In this document: positions 50,759 through 63,500 of the stretch, piece after piece
Layout of the letters: each line of letters opens with the position of its first letter
Position numbering within the stretch: position 1 is the stretch's first letter
Assembly (NCBI GenBank): GCA_048013815.1
Contig: CM106585.1
Location: 8,184,001-8,248,000, forward strand
Direction: 5' to 3'
DNA: 64,000 nt
Origin: Setoptus koraiensis
Taxonomy: Eukaryota; Arthropoda
Notes under the pieces: generated by a model
Told to the model about the DNA's origin: nothing
The model's database searches: none
The model's input: the letters and a program-made list of their open reading frames with translations, nothing else
Made by a program: the position numbers and the translations under genes

Positions 50759-53700
50759 TCGCCATTGGGTAACAATTGCATCTTGTTCTAATAATCGTCT
50801 TATCTCATTCATTATTGGTTGCACACTTTATCAATTATTGATTTTATTGATGATGACAAATATACTACATTATAATACATTTATTTCATCATCTTTACTG
50901 CCTTTTTACTATCGATTACTGAGTTGGCTGCAAGCACCCGCTCGTGTCCATTGTATCAAGAATCTCGGCCCTTTCAACTTTTCTACGACTCTAGATTATG
51001 GATAAAACAATGCTCGCTTACGACGCTCGACGCCGTAAAACAAACATTATCATAGCCTAACCGTCATCAATGGGAAAGTTAGTACTAGGAAAAATTTTCC
51101 TCCCTCAAGATAAACTCGTGGCAAGGCCGTATCAATAATAGATGCGGCCAAAATTAGGCCAGAGCCCAAGCCAAGGCGCTTGCCTTTTGCGGTGTCATAT
51201 TGCACGCTGGCCGCTTGCTATAGTTATTACATTTAAAAACGGGTATTGATTATTCGCCCTTAAAGTGATTGAGTAAACGCCATTGATATAAATTGAAAAA
51301 ATCTCATAAGCTGTTGGCAAGCATTCACTCATTTGTTTGCGAGTACAAGGTGATATATGGTCGATATCCAAGTTTATAAATTGTCATCTTGAAGGCATTA
51401 AATCATTGGCCAACAACGACGAATCACAGTTACGACAACAGCAACAGCAGCAACAACAACAACAACAACAACAATAGAAAGTTAGCGGATATGGGACAGA
51501 TCCGCTGGCTGTTGCAAAAGTGTGTCGAAGTCAGACGAAAGCTCGAGTCGTCTGTCACACTTTGTGTCTAATGCAGTCTATTGTAGTGACTAAACGAGCA
51601 CGGATGGAACAGGTTAGAGGTAGCTGCAGTTTGATTATAAAGGCTAAATGATAAGAAGAAAGAGAAATAACAAAGATCACGCCGCAATCAATATTTTGGA
51701 TATGTAACACACCGATTGAATGACTGACAGACAGATAGAAAACAATAAGACGAAAAGTTGTAGACGAAGACAAGCGATGCTAATCGACGGAAACTATTAC
51801 CAATATTACGGTTATTACATTTATTGTTGTTGTTGTTGTGGGCTAAATATCGACCATAATATCTGGTAAACGTCTTCCTTATATCTCAAAAGTTATCTTG
51901 CAAGTTGCAACCAATGAGCCGTTGGCCATGAATCAACTAACTAGCAGCTGAGGCCAATCTGCAAAATATAACAACAACAACAATATTATATTTTTAGTGT
52001 TCGTGATCAATTAAGAAAGCTGACATTTTCATTACGCTGGCGTGCAATCATGATACACACGCTAGTGAGCTGTAATTCAAGGTGAATTCAACCACTTATT
52101 ATTATTTGCGATAGGGAATATCGAGATACATATCGATGTATGTAGAGTGGTAGTTACACTTTCGCTTGTTTCTCTTCGTTTCTCGTCAGGCTTACTTTGC
52201 CGCCAACATGGGCTTGTATCATACAAGTTGCATGGGACAGCCAGCGCGACTCACCTGTCCCATGCAAGTTGCCTTTCACTCTCTCTCTCTCTCTCTCTCT
52301 CTGTCTGTAGCTCTAGATCACCTGTTCACCTGTCTTGCACATATTACACCATTATCGCTACATATTCGCGCACATTCACATGTGAATCTGAAATGCTCGC
52401 CGAACTGAACAGTTGGAAGCGACTCTACAGACTTGGGTGGGAGTAGGCCTATTTGAGCTATACACTCACCGTTATATTATTGCCAAGATTGTTTACTCCC
52501 TCAAACAACAGCAACAACAACAACTGCCTGTTGCAACACCTGTAGTGCATGCGGTGGATAAGTTAGCGAAAAGAAGGTCGCAACAGTTGTGTGGCACACA
52601 AAGAAGAAAATAGGAAAAAATGGCTCAGTCGAGCCATTATGCAATTACAATCAATTGTCTTGTTTTTTTCCTTCAAAATCTCTCTCGTGAATGTCGCTCG
52701 CTGGCGAACAGCGCCAGTCTAGCCTAGACTGTCTAAGTGTTGCCAATATTTGGGCGCCAGGTATAAGCCATCTTCTTCACAACGAAGCAAGCATTCAGTG
52801 GGCAGTGAGCGAACGGTATCAATGTGCCGAGGATTGGCAAGCTGAATCAACGGAGGCTTGCTTGTCGGTTGTCAAAAGTGAAATTCAAGGTTGCCAGCCC
52901 GACAATTGTGATACTAAATAGAAAGAGATGAAGCGAAAACACATCACACATCAACTGTTCGTGTGCCAGTGCGAATAGATGATCATAAATCATATTAATT
53001 CATCAAATCTCTGTGTTGCTGCATATCTGATACAGACAAGTTATTGTAATTCGATAAGTCAACAAGTGACAGTCGTCAGTGAACATGAAACAAATGTGAA
53101 AATAGTTGCAAGATTAATGAGAACGAGCCAAATGTATCAATTGAATTAGATCAACAACACAATACATCATGTTGCAATGATAATAGTTTACTTAAGTTAC
53201 TAAAGTTTGTAAGTGAAGAAAAGAAGCGCTCGCTGAGTAGGCAATCGTAGGAGAAATCGCCGATAGAATGGCAAGAATCGAAAACAAAGAATAGGAAGAA
53301 AAAAGCAGCGAATGAACAATCTTCAATCAACAACAAAAAAGGTCAACAACGAGGATCACCAGCCGCGATTGATGCCACTAGATAGGTAGATAAATAAATG
53401 TTTTAGAATAAAAAAGACAGAAACAACGCACTCGCCGATAAGTCAACTAGTGAATCTAGTGTCGCTGTTAGCAGTAGCCTCAAGTGGTTGGGATGAAGTG
53501 GCACTGTCATCATTAAGCGGTCTTAACCAACCACCATTGATAACAACAATAGCCAATCAATCTTAATTGCGTCGAGGTCGCCTCTTCTTCTTCTTCTCGT
53601 TCGTTCGTGTCAACCCAACAACAGCGACACCAGCAACAACAACGACAGCAACAACAACACCGACAACGACAGCAGCAACAACAACAACGACAGCAACAAC

Positions 53701-53892
53701 AACAACGACAGCAACGACGACAGGTGAGTTCGGTTCAGGCCGATAGATCGACCGGCGAGCTTGTCGGCCGTCACACTGGCTTTTCGAGCGAGCTGTCGGC
53801 GAAAGATTTTCGACCGGCGTGCTAGATGCAAGCCAGAGCCGAGTAGAGTGAGTGAGAGAGAGAGATGTAACGGTTGCACAAGCGAAGAGAGA

Positions 53893-53898
53893 TTTATT
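53893..53898 (-). promoter_or_regulatory. Candidate polyadenylation signal of the serine protease gene
   Basis: AATAAA on the minus strand, about 250 bp past the stop codon. Confidence 0.4.
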
Positions 53899-54144
53899 TT
53901 CTACAACATAGCCAGCCAGTTCATTACATAATAACAACAATAATAATAGTAATAATAATAACGATAATGATAACAATAATCATGGCAACAACAATATCCG
54001 GCCCATTCTCGCGAGCTCGACAGCCACAGTGGCAGCTGATGGTTGGTGCTTTGCTCTTGTGGCGATACGTGCCCGGTCGCCGGTTTGCACTGTGCGCTTA
54101 CGAATTTGTTACAAGTTTGTGGTTTTGTCTCAAACCGGAAGTTG

Positions 54145-55782
54145 CTACGAATGTATGCTGATCTGTTCGCGGATCCACGGAATAAACTTGGACACTCGCG
54201 TGTACACTCCCGGCAATAGCGGCTCGCCGCACTTCACTCCGTTGGACACAATGCCCGCCAGCACCCAGCGCTGATCGTGGGGCCGGCGCACGATGAGCGG
54301 GCCGCCCGAGTCGCCCTCGCAGGCGTCCATGCCGCCCTTGGCGTAACCGGCGCACAAATCGTGATCGGTGATCTGTTTGTCGTGACCCGCTTTCTTGTAC
54401 ATGGACTGGCATCGTTTGTTTGTCATTATGGGCAAACGAACAATTTGCAAATTTTCAGGCAATTGGCGCTTGTCGAAATCCACCAGGCCCCATCCTGTTG
54501 CGTAGCCGTCTAGTCCGGCAAATTCCTCATCAATGAATGGCAAACAAATGGGCTGAATGTCCTCGCGATAGGGCACGGGATTCTTGAATCGCACCAAGGC
54601 GATGTCGTTCTCCAGTGTCTTGGAGTCGTAATCGGGATGCACAATGACGGTGTCGGCCAGCATTTGCAGCACTTGCTTGTCCACCGGTCGCGTAGATATG
54701 AGATTTTCGGCAATGGATTGTTGCGAGCTTAGCACGTTGTTCGTCAGGCTGGCCAGAGCGGTGCCGTTTGGGGGCGCGGCGTCCTCGAACGTCTTGTATT
54801 TGCCCAAAATAACCTCCAGCGACGAGTAGAAGGCCGGCTTGCAGTGGCCGGCTAGGATTGGTCGGTTTTGCGCATCAGATTTAATTCGATGGATTTAATT
54901 TGATTTTAATTGATTAACTTGGCTCAATTGATTTGGGTCAATTAATTAACTTGGGTCAGTTGATTTGGGTTAATTGAATGGCCAAGACTCACCTGTGAGC
55001 GCCCACTTGTGGTTGATGAGCACCCCGCCGCACTTGTTGAATCCGAGCACGCGGAACAGCTGCGACTCCCTGAGGTGCACCACGAAGGGCACCTCGCCGA
55101 AGTACGTGCTGCGGCCGCCGACGATGCGGTCCGGGCGCATGTCGTTCATGCTGAGGCCGCACACTGTAATTCATATCATATTGATATTATATCGATATCA
55201 CATTGATATTGTATGGATATTATATGGATATTATAGTGATATTATTTGGATATTATATGGATATTTGTCAGTGGTAACGCGTATCGATCGGATGAGACGA
55301 TAACGGAATGGTGAGTGATAACGGAAAACAGATAACAGGTGATAGATGGTGTATAATCGATGGACAATCTCGACTGTGCACAGCCAAGATTTTCCATCGA
55401 TTGTAATCGATTCTGTCGAACTGGTCGCTCACTAACCCTCGTCCACTCTGTCCGGCCCGAAGGGGAAGGGCGCTGGCGGGGGCCCGTAGCTGGGCGCGTA
55501 AGCGTCGAGCGGCAGCGAGCGCGCCGAGCTGACCGTGGTCTCGTTGCCGCCAGTTACGTTATGTTTGCTGGCCGTGATTGTGGGCGCGCTTATGGGCGCG
55601 TTCGGTGGCGGTCCCGGCTCGACGGCGGCGGCGCCCGCGACCGACCGGATGTTTGCCGTCGGGCCGAGACAATTGAGGGCCAAACTCAGGCACAGCGCCA
55701 CTGTCTGATAATTCAAGCGGCGGGCCAGCTTGGCCGGGCCGGCTACTCCGTTATTGATTGTTGTTGTGGGCATCGTTGGCAT
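54145..55782 (-). CDS. Trypsin-like (S1A) serine protease with Pro-rich prodomain
   Basis: The enzyme should cleave after Lys/Arg. Exons (minus) are 55782-55437, 55163-54993 and 54851-54145. Introns are phase 1, and both joins restore family sequence (V-CG and WALT-AGHC), giving 407 residues. The first 26 residues are polar, then NYQTVALCLSLALNCLG is a signal peptide or type II signal anchor. A Pro-rich segment (APSYGPPPAPFPFGP) leads to the CG...R-IVGG activation site (cut at Arg128-Ile129; Cys117 likely ties the prodomain to the catalytic domain). The triad is His175 (TAGHC), Asp255 (ENDIALV) and Ser354 (CEGDSGGP). The S1-pocket Asp is present at 348, so trypsin specificity is expected. The usual Trp215 is Asn (VSNG). 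No CLIP domain is seen. The second intron from the 3' end carries short ATATTGATATTAT repeats. Roles in development or immunity are typical for such proteases but cannot be told here. Confidence 0.94.
55186..55265. repeat. Degenerate GATATTATAT tandem repeat in a protease intron
   Basis: About seven units of the form GATATTATAT(G/C) between exons 1 and 2 of the protease gene. Confidence 0.8.
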
Positions 55783-58310
55783 GTTTGTGCGATATTGGTA
55801 CGGTACTGAACTTTGTTATCAACTTGTCGTGTCTTGTCTTGTCATGTCTCTGTGCCTAAATGCTCGCTTTGTCGCGCACAACTGAACTGTCTGCACTGGC
55901 TGCCACTCGGCTGGCGATTCGCTGGCAAGTCGCTGACGATTCGCTGACGATTCGCTGGCAATTCGCTGGCAATTCGCACCTCGGCAAGCTGTTCAACTGT
56001 TTAACTGTTTGCCAAAACTATCGCGCTGACAGCAAAGCGTTGACAACAGCAAACGGTGGCCGCCAAACGCAACAATATGGCGCCCACCAGAGAGAGAGGC
56101 GAGATAATTGAATTTTGTTCAGCGCTTTCACACTATCCGTGCGTCGCTGTGCCGGCTAGACGTTGCCAGGCGAAACAATGGATGTGTTTAACTCATTAGT
56201 TTCACACTTGTGCGATCGCGACCGAAATGCATTCGTCGCGCTGCCGATAATTGTTGTTGCTGTGCCAACATGACCAAATTAAGCGATTATCCAAAAATAA
56301 ACACACACACAACTGTTGCCAGAATTCACTCAAACTCACAACTTGTCGGTCTCGGCATCCTTGCATCTCCGGCGAGTCGCCAGCCACAGACGAACTCGTG
56401 ATCGTCTTGCCATTCGCTCGATATTCGCAATTCGCTCGTGTTGTCGCCCGATCGTGCACAAGCGATTTTGAGTTGTCGCTCTGAGCTATCTCATTTGCAT
56501 ATCCTGCCTGCTCGCCATCTCGCACGCCACCGACACAGCGACCCGATACAACAGTCTGATTCAGCGACCCGATACAGCGGCGCAACAATATAACGCAACG
56601 ATCCGGCGCAACTGTCACGCGAGTGAGGCCGCGTATGCAAATTTGGCAGTCGGCTCAAGTTGGCGAGAGTCTGTCATTATCCTAATTTGCATACGTCGAT
56701 TGCGGCGCGACAAGTGATGATTTGCTGAGAAATCACATGCCATTATTAATTATGCACTATTCATTTTGTTGGCTGTGTCTTGGCACGGCTTATCGACGAT
56801 AAGTTATCGACAGCCGTCGACAACAACACACGGCACGCTAAATACCGGCTAACCAACAACAATAATTATAATGGCCGCCAGTCGCTGGCGTGTCTGTGGC
56901 CGGCTCAGCGTTTATTAATCAGCTCGACGGCGATGATCAAACTAATGAGCAGCCAACGAACGCTCCGCTTGCACTTGAACTCGCAGCCTCGAATTCCCAA
57001 ATTCTCGAATTCTCCGATTCGCCGATTCTCCGATTCTTCGATTTTCGAATTTGCGAATTCTCCGGCTCTCCGATCGCATTGTCTCGGCGAGCCGGCTCTC
57101 AAATCGAGAGTCTCAATGGACTTAATTATGGTATTATCGTTATTGTTACACTGTTGCTATTGTGCCGCCCGTTAACGTTGTGCGCGGCCACAGCGGCTTT
57201 ATGCGGGCTTAATTTGGGCCAGCACAGTTCGGGCGAGCGGCTTAGGTGACGACAATTGCCAGCGATCGGCTGCGTCATTGATTTGCCAGCGTCCATCCAG
57301 TCGATCGAGCCGGATAATCCGCTGCATGTCTCAACCGAGCTCAATCTAAACGATTATCGATTGCATAATAACAGCGACACTTGTTGCTCGAGTTGCCGAG
57401 TTGCGTAATGCGCCAATTGTGTGTCAATATTAGTATACGAGGGCCACTCTGGCCACTCTTTGGTCGCTCTATTGTAGTGACTAAAGTGGATAAAGTGACC
57501 AAAGTGGCTTGAGTCGCTGGAGTAGGTGGCGCGCGTGCTTCGATCGTGCAAAGAGCGTTATTTGGGGCCGCTGGCTGGCCGACTCTTGTGACTTTTGTGA
57601 GTGACAGAATGATTTACACACACACACACACACACTCTGTTTACAATGGGAATTATGATCTTGTTGTCGCTTGTTGGGCTCGCTCGTCGACAATTCGTGA
57701 TTTTGTGCCCACTGACCGAGTGGCGAGATTGAAACAACGAGACAAAGTTGTTGCAACTTGCGAGTCAATCGGTCAGCGGCTGGCAACATGCATTTGCTAC
57801 AGGTTACATTGGGCGACAGGTCAATTGCGTCTGACAGAAACACAATGGCTCGCTACTATTGCGATTGGCAGCTTGCGACGAGTGTGACGACGACGACGAC
57901 GACGACGACCAGCAACCATCGACGACCGACAATAATAAAGCAGCCAATAAAAAGTCGTTATTGCAAAATCATCGCAAACGCTGTTGGCCGGTGGGACGAG
58001 CTTGCCGTTTGTTGTGGGCGGCACCCGGCCAGCGAGCGTCAATTGGACAGGTGAGCGGAGTTGATTATGTAATGTTACATAATAACATACATTTGATATT
58101 GGCTGTGTGAGTGGCTGTGTATTCATAGTTGCTTCGTTGTTAGTTGGTTGTCGCAAATAATTGTCGGCGGCATGTTGGCACTGCGATCGCAATCAGCCAG
58201 ACACCATTTATCGTACAGTGCAACGAGAGAGCGAGCCATTCACCTGTGCAGAGATTTGTTGTTTTTGAGCGATGCCGTGTCGGCCCGACCGGCATTGATG
58301 CCGCTGTCGT

Positions 58311-58374
58311 CGGTGTTGTCAGTGTTGTCGTCAGTGTTGTCGTCAGTGTTGTCGTCAGTGTTGTCGGTGTTGTC
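58311..58374. repeat. 12-bp tandem repeat, unit AGTGTTGTCGTC
   Basis: About five units with small differences. Confidence 0.88.
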
Positions 58375-58730
58375 AATTTCGACATTGCGACACGATGCTG
58401 CACACGTTGATTGGCGTGTGATTGTCGTTTGACTGTCGCCGGGTTGTCGCGCCAGATTGGGTGACACGCTCAACTGTGGCCGCCGATCGCAAATGCGCCG
58501 CCAACAATTATAATAATAATTATATTATATAATATTTTATATTTATACATTGGTTGCTGTTGCTATTATTTATATCTGTTATTACTATTATTGTTTTTGT
58601 TGGCTCGCCCGCTTACACTCGCCTAACACACACACACACACACACAGCACAACAGCAGCTTATTGTTAGTTCAACGAATGTTGGTTACGCAACACTGACC
58701 ATGAAAAGCCACTGACAGGCCGGCAGCCAA

Positions 58731-58778
58731 GTGAACGTGAGAGTGAACGTGAGAGTGAACGTGAGAGTGAATGTGAAC
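58731..58778. repeat. 12-bp tandem repeat, unit GTGAACGTGAGA
   Basis: Four units, the last diverged. Confidence 0.88.
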
Positions 58779-60244
58779 GCGACAACATCAATGGCTTATA
58801 TTCGCATTCGCAAGTCAGTTATATGTGAGTTACGTAAGCCAGTTATGACCATCAACTGACATTGTTGTTATTTGCAACAAAGCGGCAGCGGCAGTTGCGC
58901 ACTTTTGCCGCAGACGCAAATTAAATTAAATCAAATCACAGCCAAAACGCGACGCAATCAATAGCAAATGAGTCACATATGTCAGCTTGCAAACTAATCA
59001 GTAGTCGACCTGTCAATTGGTCGCTATAAGCAATGCTCCATTCACTGTTACACTCACTATTACATTCACTGTTACATCTACTATTACATTGTAGTAATCG
59101 ATCCAATCAATCGCGCCCACACTGTTGCAATTAGTATTATTTGCACGCTAATCCGTCCAATAGTCGTCTTGGCATCGTCTTGAAATTGGCTCGCAATGTC
59201 GCCGTAATCACACAACACACCTCGCTCACTACTCACTACTCGTGTACTTATAATTATTATTACTTGTGTATTATTACTCACACTTTACCACTTTTGTATT
59301 ATCACTTACACTGCATCCACTTGTTGCATGATTTTTGCAACCATATTCATATCAAACTGATCGCCTGATGGCGCCGCCTCAATGAACGACCACAATGTCA
59401 CTTTCAATAGAAGCTGCCACTTGTTGCGCACGACACAACAATGAAGATTTTCCATTCACTACCTCACACAGGCACCATTGCAACGACAATTGTTTACCTG
59501 TGACGGCGCCCACCACGACGCTTCATTGGCCGCTTCATACGACAACATAAAACAACTCCACAAGCCAACGACAAACAGCAAGCAACACGAAGCAACAAGT
59601 GAAATAAAAGTGCAAACTCAACACCAACTATTACCCCTTTATATTGTTCATTTATCTATTTTTGACAATTACAACAATCATCCCAATACGACATCAAGAA
59701 TAAATTTGCATAATCGTCTCAAGACTTCAAGTGTTGATTGGTGGCACAGGTGTCACAGGTAAAGGGCAAGGTTTACCCTGTCGAGGCAGCAAGTGCCACT
59801 TGAAGTGCCTCGAGAAAAATCGCGTCGGGCGCGGTTTTTCCAACCAAACCCGCCAGACTCAATAAAGCGATAAATAAGAATAAGAATTTCTCATTAAAGC
59901 TGTTGAGTAGACATCGAAATTCAGACAGACCGACAGACCAATCAGCAGCACCGATTCACCTGAAGCATCTCGTCGCCACTCAAGTGGCATCATCGACATG
60001 CAAGCAAACAACAGCGCCTATGTGAATGGAGATTGCGTCAATTGGCAGCAAAAATGAGCGATTGAGTCATCGTTTCAAGGTTATCAAGTGGCGCTGTCAG
60101 ACGTGCGATGTCATCGAAATCATCAAATAAATACCCTCGTCTACGCACTCACAGTCTCGACCACAGTCCGAGTGAGATCAATTTAAAATCGAATTCGAGA
60201 TGAAAGTTTAAATTTTCATTCAACATAAAATTAAAAGTGAAATT

Positions 60245-60280
60245 GAAATCGAAATCGAAATCGAAATCGAAATCGAAATA
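60245..60280. repeat. (GAAATC)n hexanucleotide repeat
   Basis: Six perfect units, about 220 bp upstream of the CD36-like start codon. Confidence 0.93.
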
Positions 60281-60501
60281 AATAGATGGATCAAAAGCAT
60301 TGCAGGCAGCAACATTTTTGTGAGATCGCCGAATCAACTCGCTCGCATTGTGCACGTGCAAACAATAATAATAATAATAATGGACAATCTCAATGAGTGA
60401 TAAAAGAACAATTATTAATTAGTATCAATAGAACGACAATAAGCAAATCACAAGAACAAGAAGAAGCGCACAAGAGTGAACAGATCAAGGCGCATATAAT
60501 C

Positions 60502-63500
60502 ATGATCCTATCCAATAGGCTGTACAACAAGCGATGCTTCTCAATATCGCTGCTCGTCGTGGGCCTGCTCGTGGGCCTGGCCTCTCTCATCTCAATCCTA
60601 ATGCTACCCACCTTCATAAGCAACCAAATCAACCAGGTAAATATGCAAAATAATGACATAATAATTATAATACGGGGCCGTTCGAGCCACCCGATTATTG
60701 TGCAATCTGTAATTGTGTCTCTATTGTAACTCATGCAACTCTCACCATTATATCTGTGATATATCAATGGTGCAATGGTCGCGAAGAGGCTCGTGCTCAA
60801 GAACGGCTCGACCATTTTGAATCGCTGGTCCAAACCCAATGTTCCTATTTATTTCAAAGTTTGGCTATTCGACGTGACAAATGCTCAACAAGTGATTGAC
60901 GCCAAGGGCACCAAGCCCGTACTCAAGGAAATCGGTGAGTGCCGTCAGCGAGTGGCCTGTCACATCATCGACACTCACCAACGATGATGACAATCTCACT
61001 GGTGATCTATGATGTGACGCATTAACAATAGCGATAATAATAACAATAACAATAACAATAATAATAATAATTAATATCATTGCATAATTAATGTCGTTGC
61101 ATGATTAATGTCGTTGCATGATTAATAATCGCGCAGGCCCGTTCGTGTTCAAACTCAGCAGGAGCAAGGACATAATCAGTTTTGCGGGCGACAACGTCTA
61201 CTATACCGAGAAGAAAGTGTATCACTTCAGTCCCGAATTGTCGTGTTGTGCCATCAACACCACAGTCACCATACCAAACATACCGTTAGTGGCCATAGTG
61301 GACAAGGCACTTAGTTACAATTTGCCCCTGGTGGGCAGATTTATACCTAGATTGATAAATCGAGCGATACAATCGTTGCGCGAACAATTGTTTGTTAGAC
61401 GACAAGTTAATGAGCTCTTGTTTGACGGTTACGACGTTGAACTATTAAAAATGGTGTCGCGCGTTGGATCGCTGGTCGGTCTGCCCCAAACAAATCAAAA
61501 ATTTGCCCTACTAAAGGGCCGCAACGACACATGGCGGCCCGAACAGGACGGCGTGTGGGGCATTAATACGGGCCAAAAAGACAGACGATTGTTTGGCAAG
61601 GTGTCGTCGTGGAACAGCTACAAGCAATTACCCTATTGGTCGGCGCCAACTTGCAACGCAATTAACGGTTCCGACGGAACGCTGTTCGCGCCACCCATTA
61701 AAATAAGCGAACCGTTGTATGTGTTCAATCCGGAATTGTGTCGAACCATCAATTTGATATACGATGGACCTAGCGAGGTGCGCTCAATTGAGTCGCTCAG
61801 GTACGTGCTGAATCCGCTCAATTTTGCACCAACGGTGCTGGCACCCGAGCCACCGCCCAGACCAATCGATTTTGGCGCCATCTCATCGGCTGACCAGAGC
61901 TCGGCCCAGAGCGGCTCAAGAGCCGCTCAGCTGACCGGCTCAGCAAACCAGCAACAGCAGCAGCAACAACAGCAACAGGTAGCCCCAAATGTGCAACAAC
62001 AACAACAGCAGCAGCAGGCAGCGGTCAATTTGAAACCGCACGCAACCGGAAATGGTAACCAGGCGCTGCCACTGGACATTAGCAAACCGGCCAGTCTGAT
62101 TGTGGCCGCTGTTCAGCGTCGCCAGGACAATCTGCAAGCGCTCGCTTCGTCGGTGTTGCCCAGTCTCATGGATGGGGCCCATCATCACAATCACCATCAT
62201 CACAATCACCATCATCATCATCATCAGCGCGATCAGCCAACGATGAGCCACAACCATTTGCAGATTGGCCGAACGGGCGCTCAACAATCGCGCCCATCGG
62301 CCAATCTGTTGCACATGATGCAACAAAACATCCAGCCAACTGTGGGCGCCAATGTGATTCCGGCCGGCGCAAATCCGCAGCAGCGACAGTCGACCGGCCA
62401 CGACACCTCCAGCAACAACAACTCCAACAGCAACTCCAACAACAACGACAATTTCAATGCAAACAACAATGCGACAGATAACAACGTCAACAGCAACAAC
62501 AACAACAACAACAAGCAACAGGTGGACACGGCGCAAAAGTTGGCGCAGGCCGCCCAAGAGGCTCAAGATCTCAAAGACACCAGGGATAAGCTGCGCCTGA
62601 ATCCGTTGTTGTGCTTTTGTGATAGAAGAACGACGTATTTAAATGGTATTAATATTTGCGAATTTGATGGCTTAATTGACATGTCTAAATGTGCCAAACA
62701 GACCTCGGTGATATTCGGTTCAATGCCTCATTTTCATTTGAATGACCCGAGACTATTGAAGCAGGTTCACGGTCTCGAGCCAAACTCGTCAAAGCACACC
62801 ACCTATTTGGACATAGAACCGGTAAGTGACACTTTGTATTCCAAGTTGCAATTTGCAACACACACGCAACTGGCTATTTGCATGTAATGTGTCTGCCAGT
62901 GTCGCCACATCGAGCCAAACAACCTGCAACCCGCTACATGAGACAACTTGCCTCGGCTCAACAATTTGTCGTCGAGACAATAATCAATTAACGGCAGTGG
63001 TAAAATATTGTGTGACACAACATTGCATAACATTACGCAAAGTTATAATACATGTAATATAAAATATGTATAGCTGTGATATATACTGCAGTAGTTGTCT
63101 TTCTCTTATGGCTGTCACCACTGCAGACTGGAGAAAGGCAACAGTTTCCGATCCGCAACGACACATACAGCCGGCATGAGAAAAACAAACAAGAGATAAA
63201 CTATCCAATTAATATCCTATTGTTATCGCACACACTTGTGTCGTGTGATGCATCTCGCCATCTAATCTCTGACATGCCAGCCAATCTAGTGAGATTTGGC
63301 GAGATCTGGCGAGATCCGGCGAGATCTGGCGAGATCTAGTCAAACAACGACAATAATTAGTTCTCTTCTAACGATTGTTGTCTTTCTGTATTATTTTCAT
63401 TAGAATACTGGCCTGGTTTTGGGAGGAAAGCGAAGATTCCAATTGAACATAATGATAAAACACAATGTGGAGGTGGAGTAAGTTGCCCTTGCTCTCAAAT

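Larger units (their letters stand above)
50702..54144. other. Intergenic stretch between the vasculin and protease genes
   Basis: No gene is supported. It includes the vasculin polyadenylation signal (50753-50758), a (CT)n tract at 52279-52304, a CAA tract around 51440-51475, and a CAA/CGA/CAG tract at 53616-53722. Reading frames over these tracts are low-complexity artefacts. Confidence 0.5.
55783..60501. other. Intergenic region between the divergent protease and CD36-like genes
   Basis: No gene is supported. GC-rich up to 58.5 kb, then AT-rich. It contains an (AC)n at 57616-57635, a (GAC)n at 57886-57912 and the tandem repeats at 58311-58374, 58731-58778 and 60245-60280. The frames here overlap on both strands. 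Confidence 0.5.

Noticed and set aside
53563-53976. Val/Leu-rich minus-strand frames near 53.6-53.9 kb
   Set aside because: Translation of the CAA/CGA tract; it lies downstream of the protease stop codon and has no gene context.
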